Source: Pseudogemmobacter hezensis
GTDB lineage: Bacteria > Pseudomonadota > Alphaproteobacteria > Rhodobacterales > Rhodobacteraceae
Reading direction: 5' to 3'
Assembly (NCBI RefSeq): GCF_013155295.1
Contig: NZ_JABJXT010000012.1
Coordinates: forward strand, 1 to 64,000
Length of the DNA: 64,000 bases
The notes beneath the pieces are model-generated. The model searched no databases. It was not told where the DNA came from and saw only the letters and a list, made by a program, of their open reading frames with translations. Each line of letters begins with the position of its first letter. The stretch's first letter is position 1. Of this stretch, positions 27,439-35,364 are shown one piece after another. Both the position numbers and the translations under genes were made by a program.

Positions 27439-27446
27439 TGTCGACA
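27439..27446. promoter_or_regulatory. TGTCGACA palindrome upstream of the deaminase gene
   Basis: Second intergenic copy of the palindrome seen before the GntR gene, in an AT-rich stretch (ATTATGTCGACAAATAAAAT) 84 bases before the deaminase start. Proposed GntR operator. Confidence 0.5.
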
Positions 27447-27530
27447 AATAAAATACAAACTCTATACTGGGAAAAGACAATCAGATTCGAGCCGCATTCC
27501 TATTCCGCGGCCAGCAACAGGAGCCCAGAG

Positions 27531-28487
27531 ATGAGCACGATTTTCACCGGAACGATCCCGGCTTTGATGACGCCCTGCAAGGCAGACCGCAGCCCCGATT
27601 TCGACGCGCTGGTGAAAAAGGCCAAAGAGCTGGTTTCGCTTGGCATGTCTGCCGTGGTCTATTGCGGCTCGATGGGTGACTGGCCGCTGCTGACCGATGC
27701 ACAGCGTATGGAAGGCGTCGAGCGTCTGGTCCAGGCAGGTGTGAAGGTCATCGTCGGCACCGGCGCGATCAATACCGCATCGGCCGTGGCACTGGCGGCC
27801 CATGCCGCGAAGGTTGGCGCGCATGGTCTGATGGTGATCCCGCGCGTTCTGTCGCGCGGCTCGGTTCCGGCAGCACAAAAAGCGCATTTCAAAGCGATCC
27901 TCGCAGCCGCGCCGAAGCTGCCCGCCGTGATCTATAACAGCCCCTATTACGGGTTCGAAACCAAGGCGGATCTCTTCTTCGCGCTGCGCGCCGAGCATCC
28001 GAACCTGATCGGCTTCAAAGAGTTCGGCGGCGACGCGGCGCTGACCTATGCAGCGGAACATATCACCTCGGCAGATGACGAAGTGACGCTGATGATCGGC
28101 ATCGATACCTCGGTGTTCCACGGCTATGTCAATGCGGGCGCAGTGGGCGCGATAACCGGCATCGGCTGCGTGCTGCCGCGCGAGATCCTGACGCTGGGCA
28201 ATCTGTGCAAGGCCGCAGCGAAAGGCGACTTCAAGGCCCGCCGCCTCGCGAAAGAGCTGGATACCGCATTCTACGAACTGGCCCGCGTCGATGGCGGCCC
28301 GGATCTGGTGCTGTTCTTCAAACATATGATGGTGCTGAAGGGCGACGCCGAATATGCGCTGCATTTCAACGAAGATGATCGTCTGTCACCGTCGCAGGCC
28401 GGGTTCATCGAGGCGCAGCTGAAGCTGTTCGACACCTGGTATGGCGAATGGTCGCAACAGGCTGAGGTGAAACCCTACCTCGTCTGA
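27531..28487 (+). CDS. hypD: DapA-family pyrroline-4-hydroxy-2-carboxylate deaminase (HypD-like)
   Basis: Class I aldolase fold, 318 residues. The family reaction is Delta1-pyrroline-4-hydroxy-2-carboxylate to 2-oxoglutarate semialdehyde plus ammonia, the third step of 4-hydroxyproline breakdown. Schiff-base Lys163 is in GFKEFGG and the catalytic Tyr135 in YNSPYYG. The opening FTGTIPALMTPCKADR and VVYCGSMGDWPLLTD closely follow my recollection of rhizobial HypD. ATG 27531 has CAGGAG upstream; the longer frame includes the proposed operator. A strong terminator follows. Confidence 0.83.
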   Translation: MSTIFTGTIPALMTPCKADRSPDFDALVKKAKELVSLGMSAVVYCGSMGDWPLLTDAQRMEGVERLVQAGVKVIVGTGAINTASAVALAAHAAKVGAHGLMVIPRVLSRGSVPAAQKAHFKAILAAAPKLPAVIYNSPYYGFETKADLFFALRAEHPNLIGFKEFGGDAALTYAAEHITSADDEVTLMIGIDTSVFHGYVNAGAVGAITGIGCVLPREILTLGNLCKAAAKGDFKARRLAKELDTAFYELARVDGGPDLVLFFKHMMVLKGDAEYALHFNEDDRLSPSQAGFIEAQLKLFDTWYGEWSQQAEVKPYLV

Positions 28488-28510
28488 TCCCGATCAGGCC
28501 GACTTCACAT

Positions 28511-28545
28511 AAAAGGCTCTCCCGGTGCGGAGAGCCTTTTTCTTT
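28511..28545 (+). terminator. Rho-independent terminator after the deaminase gene
   Basis: AAAGGCTCTCC and GGAGAGCCTTT pair around CGGTGC and are followed by a T-rich run (TTTTTCTTTT). Confidence 0.92.
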
Positions 28546-28597
28546 TGCAGGCGGGTAAGGGGGGCGCTGCCCCCTCGCGGCTACGCCGCTCACCCCC

Positions 28598-28656
28598 GGG
28601 ATATTTAGAGACAGATGAAAAGAGGGCATGATTATTCATCTGTCCTTAAATATCCC
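28598..28656. repeat. Intergenic inverted repeat with GGGATATTT ends
   Basis: Arms at 28598-28619 and 28635-28656 match at 20 of 22 positions when one is reversed. The GGGATATTT end resembles a dispersed intergenic repeat I associate with Rhodobacterales genomes. Copy number cannot be judged here; I saw only this copy in the window. Confidence 0.65.
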
Positions 28657-28677
28657 CGCCGGAGGCATCCGGCGGGG
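28654..28677 (-). terminator. GC-rich hairpin downstream of the reductase gene
   Basis: CCCCGCCGGA pairs perfectly with TCCGGCGGGG around GGCA. It lies 26 bases past the stop of the minus-strand reductase gene and overlaps the end of the intergenic repeat. No long U-run. Confidence 0.55.
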
Positions 28678-28702
28678 TAAAGGGCGGCGCCATGGGGCAG
28701 GC

Positions 28703-29743
28703 TCAGATCGCATCCAGACCGCTGACAAGGAAGCGATCAAGTTGTGCGGTTTCCTCAGCGCTGAGTGTGATACCTTCTGCAACAGATGCTGCACGGGCTT
28801 TGAACCGGCGCTGCGAGGGCAGGCGGGCGCCCTGGCCGATAATCGCTTCGAACAAAGCCTCTGCGCGGGCAAAGGGATCGCCGGGGCGGCCTTTGGCAAA
28901 TGCCCCGGGCGAGAAGGCCAGGATCAGCTCGCCGTGGCGGGGGGCAAGGGTGGTGGTGCCCAGATAGTCCAGCACTTCGGGGCTGGTCAGATCGCCGATC
29001 ATGATGCCCGCAAGCAGCTCGATCATGGTTGAGATTGCCGAGCCCTTATGGCCGCCAAAGGGCAGCATCGCGCCCGCAAGCGCGGCCTCGGGATCGGTGG
29101 TTGGGTTGCCATCCGCGTCCAGGGCCCAGCCTTCGGGCAGGGGCTTTCCGGCACGGCGATGCAGTTCGACCTCGCCGCGTGCCGCGACCGATGTTGCGAA
29201 GTCGAAGACATAGGGGTCGCTGTCCCGGCGCGGCCAGCCAAAGGCGAAGGGATTGGTGCCCAAGAGCGGGTCGGTACCGCCGGTGGGCGCGACTGTTGCA
29301 TAGCTGGGGCACATCACCATCGCCGCGAGGCCATGGGCGGTGACGGCCTCGACCTCGGGCCAGAGTGCGGCCAGATGGGTGCAATCATTGATCACCATGG
29401 CCGCCATGCCCAGCCGCCTGGCACGCGCGGCCAGCTCTGGCAGACCGAGTTCAAAGGCGGCATTGGCGAAGCCGCCCCGGGCATCGACCCGCACCAATGC
29501 GCTGCCGTCATCGGGGCTGAGCACCGGCACCGCCTGGGGGTTGACCTTGCCCGCCTTCACGGTGCGCAAAGTGCCCTCGATGCGGTAAATCCCATGCGAT
29601 TTGCAATGATCGCGTTCGCCTGCAGTCAGCACGCGTGCCATGGCCCCGGCCTGGACCTCATTCATGCCCGCGCGGCGAAAGATCGCTTCAATACGCCCGA
29701 AAAGCGCATCGGTCGTCAGGGGCGCAAGGGGTGAGGGTGTCAT
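28703..29743 (-). CDS. Malate/L-lactate dehydrogenase-like reductase (probable pyrroline-2-carboxylate reductase)
   Basis: NAD(P)H-dependent oxidoreductase of the Ldh2/MDH2/DpkA family, 346 residues, unrelated to Rossmann-fold malate dehydrogenases. Visible family traits are the KSHGIYRIEGTL region (catalytic His near residue 44), SALVRVDARGGFAN, NPFAFGWPRRD, and GHKGSAISTMIELLAGIM. In hydroxyproline loci such enzymes reduce Delta1-pyrroline-2-carboxylate to L-proline. This fits the aconitase-X-type dehydratase across the divergent promoter, whose product would be that imine. ATG 29743 has GGAGAT upstream; a longer reading lacks similarity. Confidence 0.78.
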   Translation of the reverse strand: MTPSPLAPLTTDALFGRIEAIFRRAGMNEVQAGAMARVLTAGERDHCKSHGIYRIEGTLRTVKAGKVNPQAVPVLSPDDGSALVRVDARGGFANAAFELGLPELAARARRLGMAAMVINDCTHLAALWPEVEAVTAHGLAAMVMCPSYATVAPTGGTDPLLGTNPFAFGWPRRDSDPYVFDFATSVAARGEVELHRRAGKPLPEGWALDADGNPTTDPEAALAGAMLPFGGHKGSAISTMIELLAGIMIGDLTSPEVLDYLGTTTLAPRHGELILAFSPGAFAKGRPGDPFARAEALFEAIIGQGARLPSQRRFKARAASVAEGITLSAEETAQLDRFLVSGLDAI

Positions 29744-30117
29744 CGGGATCTCCGTTTGTGGTGGCAGGGCCGGTTCAGGGCCGTTTTGTCGTGCCAGAGC
29801 CAGGGGCTGGCGGGGTTTGCGGGCGGCAGGGCTTTGCTCTGCCGGGAATCGGTTTCGCCGCCCTGCACAGGTTTGCATGGCGTGTCACAGGAATACCGGC
29901 CTCTGAGCAGCTGAGAAACGCGCAACTTAGCGCCCCCTTTCCTGTATGTGCGGGAAATATGGCTAAATCAGCAGAAAACGCAGCCATTTTGCCTTCCAAT
30001 CAGCGGCGCGGCAGGGTTCTTGTATACTAATTGTATTTTTGATTTGCGTCGAGAGGGATCACCTATGATAGTGGTGTTACGTGAATCAACAGCAAGAACA
30101 GCTCAGGGAGAGCCTGC
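29744..30117. promoter_or_regulatory. 374-base divergent intergenic region of the hydroxyproline locus
   Basis: Separates the minus-strand reductase and the plus-strand transporter operon. No gene is evident. The right half is AT-rich for this genome and contains TTGTATACTAATTGTAT at 30020-30036 with a GTATAC palindrome, a possible regulator site or part of a promoter. Nothing further is assignable. Confidence 0.45.
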
Positions 30118-30927
30118 ATGAAATCCAAAGTCCTCGCTTTTGGCGTGGCGGCTGCGACCGCCTTCGCTGGCCCGGCTATGGCCGACAAACTCGACGACAT
30201 CATCGCCTCGGGCACGCTTCGTTGTGCAGTCGTGCTGGACTTCCCCCCCATGGGCTCGAAGGACGCAGACAACAACCCGATCGGCTTTGACGTTGACTAT
30301 TGCAACGACCTGGCTGCGACCCTGGGCGTCACCGCCGAGATCGTCGAGACCACCTTCCCTGAGCGTATCCCTGCGCTGATGTCGGGCCGCGTTGATGTGG
30401 CCGTGGCTTCGACCTCGGACACGCTGGAGCGCGCCAAGACCGTTGGCGTCTCGATCCCTTACTATGCGTTTGAGAATGCCGTTGTCGCCCGCCCGGGTCT
30501 GGAAATGGCCTCCTGGGAGGACATGAAGGGCAAAGTGGTCGGCGCGACCGCTGGCACCTATGAGGCAATCTGGCTGGAAGGTCAGGTCAAGGCATGGGGC
30601 GAGGGCGAGTTCCGTCCGTTTGAGAGCCAGGCTGACGTGTTCCTTGCGCTGAGCCAGGGCCAGCTGGATGCGACCGTCGGCACCATGGAAGTGGCGAATG
30701 CCAACGTTGCGAGCGGAAACTTCGGTGACATCAAGGTTGTCGACAAGGCGCCGATGGTGCCGGACTATGTCGCCCTGGTGACGCTGCGTGAGGAATATGG
30801 TCTGATCAACTATATGAACCTCTTCATCAACCAGCAGGTCCGCACCGGCCGCTATGCCGAGCTTTACAAGAAATGGGTTGGCGAGGGCGTTCCCGCAAAC
30901 CTGACCATCCCCGGCGTTTATCGCTGA
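30118..30927 (+). CDS. Amino acid ABC transporter substrate-binding protein
   Basis: Periplasmic binding protein of the polar amino acid family (SBP_bac_3), 269 residues, with a signal peptide of about 22 residues ending GPAMA before DKLDDIIASGTL. Family blocks are NNPIGFDVDYCNDLAATLG, the MSGRVDVAVASTSDTLERA segment and a late GLINYMNLFINQQVRTG. It heads the operon containing the epimerase and FAD dehydrogenase, so hydroxyproline is the likely cargo, corresponding to the Hyp transporter of rhizobia. GGGAGAG precedes the ATG. A 13-bp hairpin follows the stop. Confidence 0.87.
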   Translation: MKSKVLAFGVAAATAFAGPAMADKLDDIIASGTLRCAVVLDFPPMGSKDADNNPIGFDVDYCNDLAATLGVTAEIVETTFPERIPALMSGRVDVAVASTSDTLERAKTVGVSIPYYAFENAVVARPGLEMASWEDMKGKVVGATAGTYEAIWLEGQVKAWGEGEFRPFESQADVFLALSQGQLDATVGTMEVANANVASGNFGDIKVVDKAPMVPDYVALVTLREEYGLINYMNLFINQQVRTGRYAELYKKWVGEGVPANLTIPGVYR

Positions 30928-30943
30928 TCCATCCGCCGATGCG

Positions 30944-30971
30944 GCGGCGCGAAGGACATCCTTCGCGCCGC
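30944..30971 (+). terminator. Stem-loop between binding-protein and permease genes
   Basis: GCGGCGCGAAGGA and TCCTTCGCGCCGC are exact complements separated by two bases (a 12-bp stem with a four-base loop if the closing pair opens). There is no U-run. Its place after the binding-protein gene suggests it protects that mRNA end or partly stops transcription, giving more binding protein than permease. Confidence 0.6.
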
Positions 30972-30999
30972 TTCTCCGTTCAAAGACCGAGAGGCGGAT

Positions 31000-31713
31000 A
31001 TGTTCAACTACAGCTTTCGCTGGAATCAGGCGTTCCAATCGCTGCCTGATATGCTGGCCGGGGCGCTGGTAACCTTAGAGGTCGCCGTGCTTTCGATGAT
31101 CCTTGGGATCTTCTTTGCCATTTTGCTGACCGCCTTTCGCCTTTCAGGCAATCCGGTCCTGAAAGGCATCACAACTGTCTGGGTCGAGGTTGCCCGCAAT
31201 ACGCCGGCGCTGTTCCAGATCTATATGGCTTTCTTCGGGCTTGCCGGGCTTGGCATCCTGATCACTGGCTGGACCCAGCCCAATCTTGGCTTTGCGGTCG
31301 ATCTGCGGCTTTCGCCCTATATCGCGCTGCTTGGCGGGATCACCTTCAACAATGCCGGCTACCTGCATGAGAATTTCCGTGGTGCGCTGAAGGCGATCCC
31401 CGAGACCCAGACCCGCTCGGCGCGATCCCTGGGCATGTCGGCGCCGCAGTCCTTTGTCTATGTGGTGATGCCGCAGATGCTGCGGATTTCGTTCCTGCCG
31501 ATGACCAACCAGTTTGTCTGGGCGATCCTGATGACCTCGCTTGGCGCGGTGATCTCGATGAACTCTGACCTCTTTGGCGTCACCAACAACCTGGTGAAGA
31601 TCAATTTCCGCACCTTCGAGATGTTCGCCATCGCGGCCGTCATTTTCTATGTGATGACCAAGGTGATCACGCTCTCTGCCCGGCTGATTGCAGCCCGGCT
31701 GTTCAGATATTGA
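31000..31713 (+). CDS. Amino acid ABC transporter permease 1
   Basis: Inner-membrane permease of the HisM/HisQ type, 237 residues with about five hydrophobic segments. The coupling loop contains the EAA-like ETQTRSARSLGMSAPQSFVYVVMPQ. GAGAGGCG precedes the ATG. Partner of the following permease, together forming the channel of the hydroxyproline-type importer. Confidence 0.87.
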   Translation: MFNYSFRWNQAFQSLPDMLAGALVTLEVAVLSMILGIFFAILLTAFRLSGNPVLKGITTVWVEVARNTPALFQIYMAFFGLAGLGILITGWTQPNLGFAVDLRLSPYIALLGGITFNNAGYLHENFRGALKAIPETQTRSARSLGMSAPQSFVYVVMPQMLRISFLPMTNQFVWAILMTSLGAVISMNSDLFGVTNNLVKINFRTFEMFAIAAVIFYVMTKVITLSARLIAARLFRY

Positions 31714-31725
31714 GGGGGGCGGGAC

Positions 31726-32379
31726 ATGATTGATACAGCCATGACTGCCAAGGACTTCTGGATGCTGGTCCAGGGCGCCGGGATGACGCTGCTTGTCACC
31801 GCCATCTCGGTTGCGATTGGAACGGTGATCGGGGTGATCTGCGGCATCTTCCGCTTTCAGGTCGGGCCATGGTGGGCCGCACCTGTGACTTTCGTGCTGG
31901 ATGTGTGCCGCTCGGTGCCGCTTCTGATCCAGTTGTCGCTGGCCTTTGCTTTTGTGACGGCGGTGCTGAAGCTGCGGGTCTCGGGGTTTTCCGTCGCCTG
32001 CGGTGTGCTTTCGCTTTATACGGCCGCCTATTGCGCGGAAATCGTGCGTGGTGCGCTTGAGGCGGTTCCCGCCAATACGCGGCGCGGCGCGCGTTCGCTG
32101 GGGCTGAGCTGGGCGCAGGATATGCGCTATATCGCGCTGCCGCTGGCAAGCCGTGTGGCGCTGCCGTCCTGGATCGGCCTTTCGCTTGGGGTGATGAAGG
32201 ATTCGGCGCTGATCTATGTGGTCAATGTCTCAGAGCTGATGAAATCGACCAAGGATCTGATCACCCGCCTGCAAGAGCCCCTGTTCCTCTTGCTGCTTTG
32301 CGGCGTGTTTTATTTCGTGATCAGCTTCCCCATTGCCCGTTTCGGCGCTTATCTTGAAAAACGGTGGTCCAATGATTGA
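31726..32379 (+). CDS. Amino acid ABC transporter permease 2
   Basis: Second permease of the polar amino acid type, 217 residues with about five membrane segments. The opening segment is FWMLVQGAGMTLLVTAISVAIG, and the coupling loop is EAVPANTRRGARSLGLSWAQDM. It starts 12 bases after the first permease and its end overlaps the ATPase start by eight bases. Confidence 0.87.
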   Translation: MIDTAMTAKDFWMLVQGAGMTLLVTAISVAIGTVIGVICGIFRFQVGPWWAAPVTFVLDVCRSVPLLIQLSLAFAFVTAVLKLRVSGFSVACGVLSLYTAAYCAEIVRGALEAVPANTRRGARSLGLSWAQDMRYIALPLASRVALPSWIGLSLGVMKDSALIYVVNVSELMKSTKDLITRLQEPLFLLLLCGVFYFVISFPIARFGAYLEKRWSND

Positions 32380-33094
32380 GATTCAAAAAGTCCGCAAAAG
32401 CTTTGGCCCGCTGGAAGTGCTGAAAGGCATCGACCTGACGGTGGCCAAGGGCGAGGTTCTGACGGTTATCGGGGGATCGGGTTCGGGGAAATCGACGCTT
32501 CTGACCTGTATCAACGGGCTGGAGCCGATCGATTCCGGCAAAATCCTTGTTGACGGGGTCGAGGTTCACGCGAAATCGACCAACCTCAACAAGCTGCGCC
32601 AGAAGATCGGCATCGTGTTCCAGCAATGGAATGCCTTCCCGCATCTGACGGTTTTGGAAAACGTCATGCTGGCCCCGCGCAAGGTGTTGGGCCGTTCCAA
32701 AGCCGAGGCCGAGGCCGAAGCTGAGAAACAGCTGAAACACGTGGGTCTGGGCGAAAAGCTCTCGGTCTATCCGAACCGTCTTTCCGGCGGTCAGCAGCAG
32801 CGGATGGCGATTGCCCGGGCGCTGGCGATGGGGCCGGAATATATGCTCTTTGACGAGGTGACCTCGGCGCTGGACCCGATGCTGGTGGGTGAGGTGCTCG
32901 ATACGCTGCGGATGCTGGCATCCGAGGGCATGACGATGATCTGCGTCACCCATGAGATGAAATTCGCGCGTGAGGTTTCCGACCGCGTGGCCTTCTTCCA
33001 CCAGGGCATCATGGCCGAGATCGCACCCCCTGAAGAGCTGTTCGGCGCGCCCAAAACGCCCGAGCTGCAAAAGTTCCTCGCTGCCACCCATTAA
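32372..33094 (+). CDS. Amino acid ABC transporter ATP-binding protein
   Basis: HisP/GlnQ-type ATPase of 240 residues. Walker A GGSGSGKST is near residue 34, LSGGQQQRMAIARAL near 135, and Walker B YMLFDEVTSALDP carries the family's usual DEV rather than DEP. The ATG lies inside the last codons of permease 2, so the two are coupled. Energises the importer encoded from 30.1 kb. Confidence 0.88.
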   Translation: MIEIQKVRKSFGPLEVLKGIDLTVAKGEVLTVIGGSGSGKSTLLTCINGLEPIDSGKILVDGVEVHAKSTNLNKLRQKIGIVFQQWNAFPHLTVLENVMLAPRKVLGRSKAEAEAEAEKQLKHVGLGEKLSVYPNRLSGGQQQRMAIARALAMGPEYMLFDEVTSALDPMLVGEVLDTLRMLASEGMTMICVTHEMKFAREVSDRVAFFHQGIMAEIAPPEELFGAPKTPELQKFLAATH

Positions 33095-33106
33095 GGCTGA
33101 TCTGAC

Positions 33107-34348
33107 ATGAAAAACGAAACCGATGTGATTGTCATCGGGGCAGGCGTCGTGGGTCTTTCCGCGGCGCTTGCGATTCAGGCCCGCGGTCTGCGGGTCACGG
33201 TGCTGGACCGTGAGGGGCCGGCGGCCGGGGCCTCGGCCGGAAATGCGGGGGCCTTTGCCTTTACCGATATTCTGCCGCTGGCCAGCCCCGGGATCCTGAA
33301 GAAGGCCCCGAAATGGCTGCTGGATCCGCTGGGGCCCTTGTCGGTGCCGCCGGGATATGCGCTGAAAATCGCGCCCTGGATGTTTCGTTTCTGGCGGGCC
33401 TGCTCGCCCGCGCGGGTCAGGCATTCGACGGTGGCACAGACCGCGCTGATGGATCTGTCAAAGGCCGAGCTGGAGCCGTTTCTGGCCCTGTCCGGCACCA
33501 GTCTGATGCTGGAAAAGAAGGGCAATCTGCAGGTCTATGAAAGCCGCGCCGAGCTGGAGGCAAGCCTGCCCGGCTGGCAGGCGCGGGCCGAACATGGCAT
33601 CGAATTCCAGCATATGGATGCGGCAGAGATGGCGGCGGTCCAGCCCGGTCTGGCGGATCGCTTCACCCATGGCACCTTTACGCCGGGCTGGTTCTCGATC
33701 TCTGACCCCAAACTTTACACCCTGGCGCTGGCCGAGCGTTTTGCCGCCAATGGCGGGGTGATTGAACGCGCCGAGGTCACCGGGCTGCGGGCTTTGACCG
33801 AGGGCGTCGAGGTGCTTTCACATGCCGCGATCCGCCACGCCGGGCATGTCGTGCTGGCGGCGGGGGCGCATTCGCATCTGATCGCCCGCTCGGTCGGCGA
33901 TCATATCCCGCTGGAAACCGAACGCGGCTATAACACCACCCTGCCGCCGGGCGCCTTTGATCTGAAAACGCAGGTGACCTTTGGCGGCCATGGTTTCGTG
34001 GTCACGCGGCTGTCTACCGGCATCCGGGTCGGCGGCGCGGTCGAGCTGGGCGGGCTGTCGCGGCCCGCAAATTTCAAACGCTCGGAAGCGATGCTGAAAA
34101 AGGCCGCCACCTTCCTGCCGGGGCTGAAAACCGGCGGCGGGGTGCAATGGATGGGCTTTCGCCCGTCGCTGCCTGACAGCCTGCCTGCGATCGGGCGCTC
34201 GAAAAATTCGGCCCGCGTGATCCATGCCTTTGGTCACGGCCATCTGGGTCTGACGCAATCGGCGGGCACGGCGCGGCTGGTTGCCGACCTTGTGACTGGC
34301 ACCCCGCCCGCCATCGACATATCTGCCTTTTCTCCGCAACGTTTCTGA
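33107..34348 (+). CDS. FAD-dependent D-amino acid dehydrogenase (probable cis-4-hydroxy-D-proline dehydrogenase)
   Basis: DadA-like flavoprotein of 413 residues. The dinucleotide site VIGAGVVGLSAALAIQARG begins near residue 7, and the DAO C-terminal block is SARVIHAFGHGHLGLTQSAGT. In hydroxyproline loci (HypO, LhpB) this enzyme oxidises cis-4-hydroxy-D-proline to Delta1-pyrroline-4-hydroxy-2-carboxylate, the substrate of the HypD-like deaminase. It lies 12 bases after the transporter ATPase and 11 bases before the epimerase that would produce its substrate. Confidence 0.82.
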   Translation: MKNETDVIVIGAGVVGLSAALAIQARGLRVTVLDREGPAAGASAGNAGAFAFTDILPLASPGILKKAPKWLLDPLGPLSVPPGYALKIAPWMFRFWRACSPARVRHSTVAQTALMDLSKAELEPFLALSGTSLMLEKKGNLQVYESRAELEASLPGWQARAEHGIEFQHMDAAEMAAVQPGLADRFTHGTFTPGWFSISDPKLYTLALAERFAANGGVIERAEVTGLRALTEGVEVLSHAAIRHAGHVVLAAGAHSHLIARSVGDHIPLETERGYNTTLPPGAFDLKTQVTFGGHGFVVTRLSTGIRVGGAVELGGLSRPANFKRSEAMLKKAATFLPGLKTGGGVQWMGFRPSLPDSLPAIGRSKNSARVIHAFGHGHLGLTQSAGTARLVADLVTGTPPAIDISAFSPQRF

Positions 34349-34359
34349 GGGCTCAAACG

Positions 34360-35364
34360 ATGAGTGTTCATACCTTCTCCTGCCTCGACGGGCATACCTG
34401 CGGCAATCCGGTGCGTCTGGTCTCGGGCGGCGGGCCGCGCCTGATCGGCAAGGATATGCTGGAGAAACGCGCCCATTTCCTGCGCGAGTTCGACTGGATC
34501 CGCACCGGGCTGATGTTCGAGCCGCGCGGTCATGACATGATGTCGGGTTCGATCCTCTATCCGCCGACCCGCGAGGATTGCGATGTGGCGGTTTTGTTCA
34601 TCGAGACCTCGGGCTGTCTGCCGATGTGCGGGCACGGGACCATCGGCACCATCACGATGGGGATCGAGAACGGGCTGATCCAGCCGCGCTCGCCCGGCCG
34701 CCTGTCGATTGATGCGCCTGCGGGCAAGGTCGATATCTCTTACCGCCAGGAGGGCCGTTTCGTCGAAGAGGTGCGGCTGACCAATGTGCCGGGCTTCCTT
34801 TATGCCGAAGGGCTGACGGCTGAGGTTGAGGGTCTGGGCGAGATCGTCGTCGATGTGGCCTATGGCGGCAATTTCTATGCCATCGTCGAGCCGCAGAAGA
34901 ATTTCCGCGATATGGCCGATTTCACCGCCGGAGAGCTGATCGGGTTTTCCCCGAAGCTGCGCGCGGCGCTGAATGAGAAATATGAATTCGTGCATCCGGG
35001 TGACGCGCGGATCAACGGGCTGTCGCATATCCTGTGGACCGGGGGTCCGACGGTTGAGGGCGCCCATGCCCGCAACGCTGTGTTCTACGGCGACAAGGCG
35101 ATTGACCGCTCGCCCTGCGGGACGGGGACATCGGCGCGGATGGCGCAGCTGGCGGCCAAGGGCAAGCTGAGCGTTGGCGATGAGTTTTGGCACGAAAGCA
35201 TCATCGGCTCGATCTTCAAGGGCCGGATCGAGGCGACGTCTGACGCGGTGCCGGGGAAATCGGCGATCATTCCCTCGATTGGCGGCTGGGCGCGGCAGAC
35301 CGGGATCAATACGATCTTCATTGATGAACGTGATCCCTATGCCCATGGTTTCGTGGTGAAATAA
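34360..35364 (+). CDS. 4-hydroxyproline 2-epimerase (proline racemase superfamily, Cys/Cys)
   Basis: PLP-independent epimerase of 334 residues that would interconvert trans-4-hydroxy-L-proline and cis-4-hydroxy-D-proline, the first catabolic step. Both catalytic cysteines are present: Cys90 in PMCGHGTIG and Cys253 in [14 protein letters not shown]. The pair acts as acid and base on opposite faces of the substrate. Proline racemase shares these cysteines, so assignment to hydroxyproline rests on neighbours (FAD dehydrogenase, HypD-like deaminase). The stop shares one base with the aconitase X start. Confidence 0.85.
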   Translation: MSVHTFSCLDGHTCGNPVRLVSGGGPRLIGKDMLEKRAHFLREFDWIRTGLMFEPRGHDMMSGSILYPPTREDCDVAVLFIETSGCLPMCGHGTIGTITMGIENGLIQPRSPGRLSIDAPAGKVDISYRQEGRFVEEVRLTNVPGFLYAEGLTAEVEGLGEIVVDVAYGGNFYAIVEPQKNFRDMADFTAGELIGFSPKLRAALNEKYEFVHPGDARINGLSHILWTGGPTVEGAHARNAVFYGDKAIDRSPCGTGTSARMAQLAAKGKLSVGDEFWHESIIGSIFKGRIEATSDAVPGKSAIIPSIGGWARQTGINTIFIDERDPYAHGFVVK

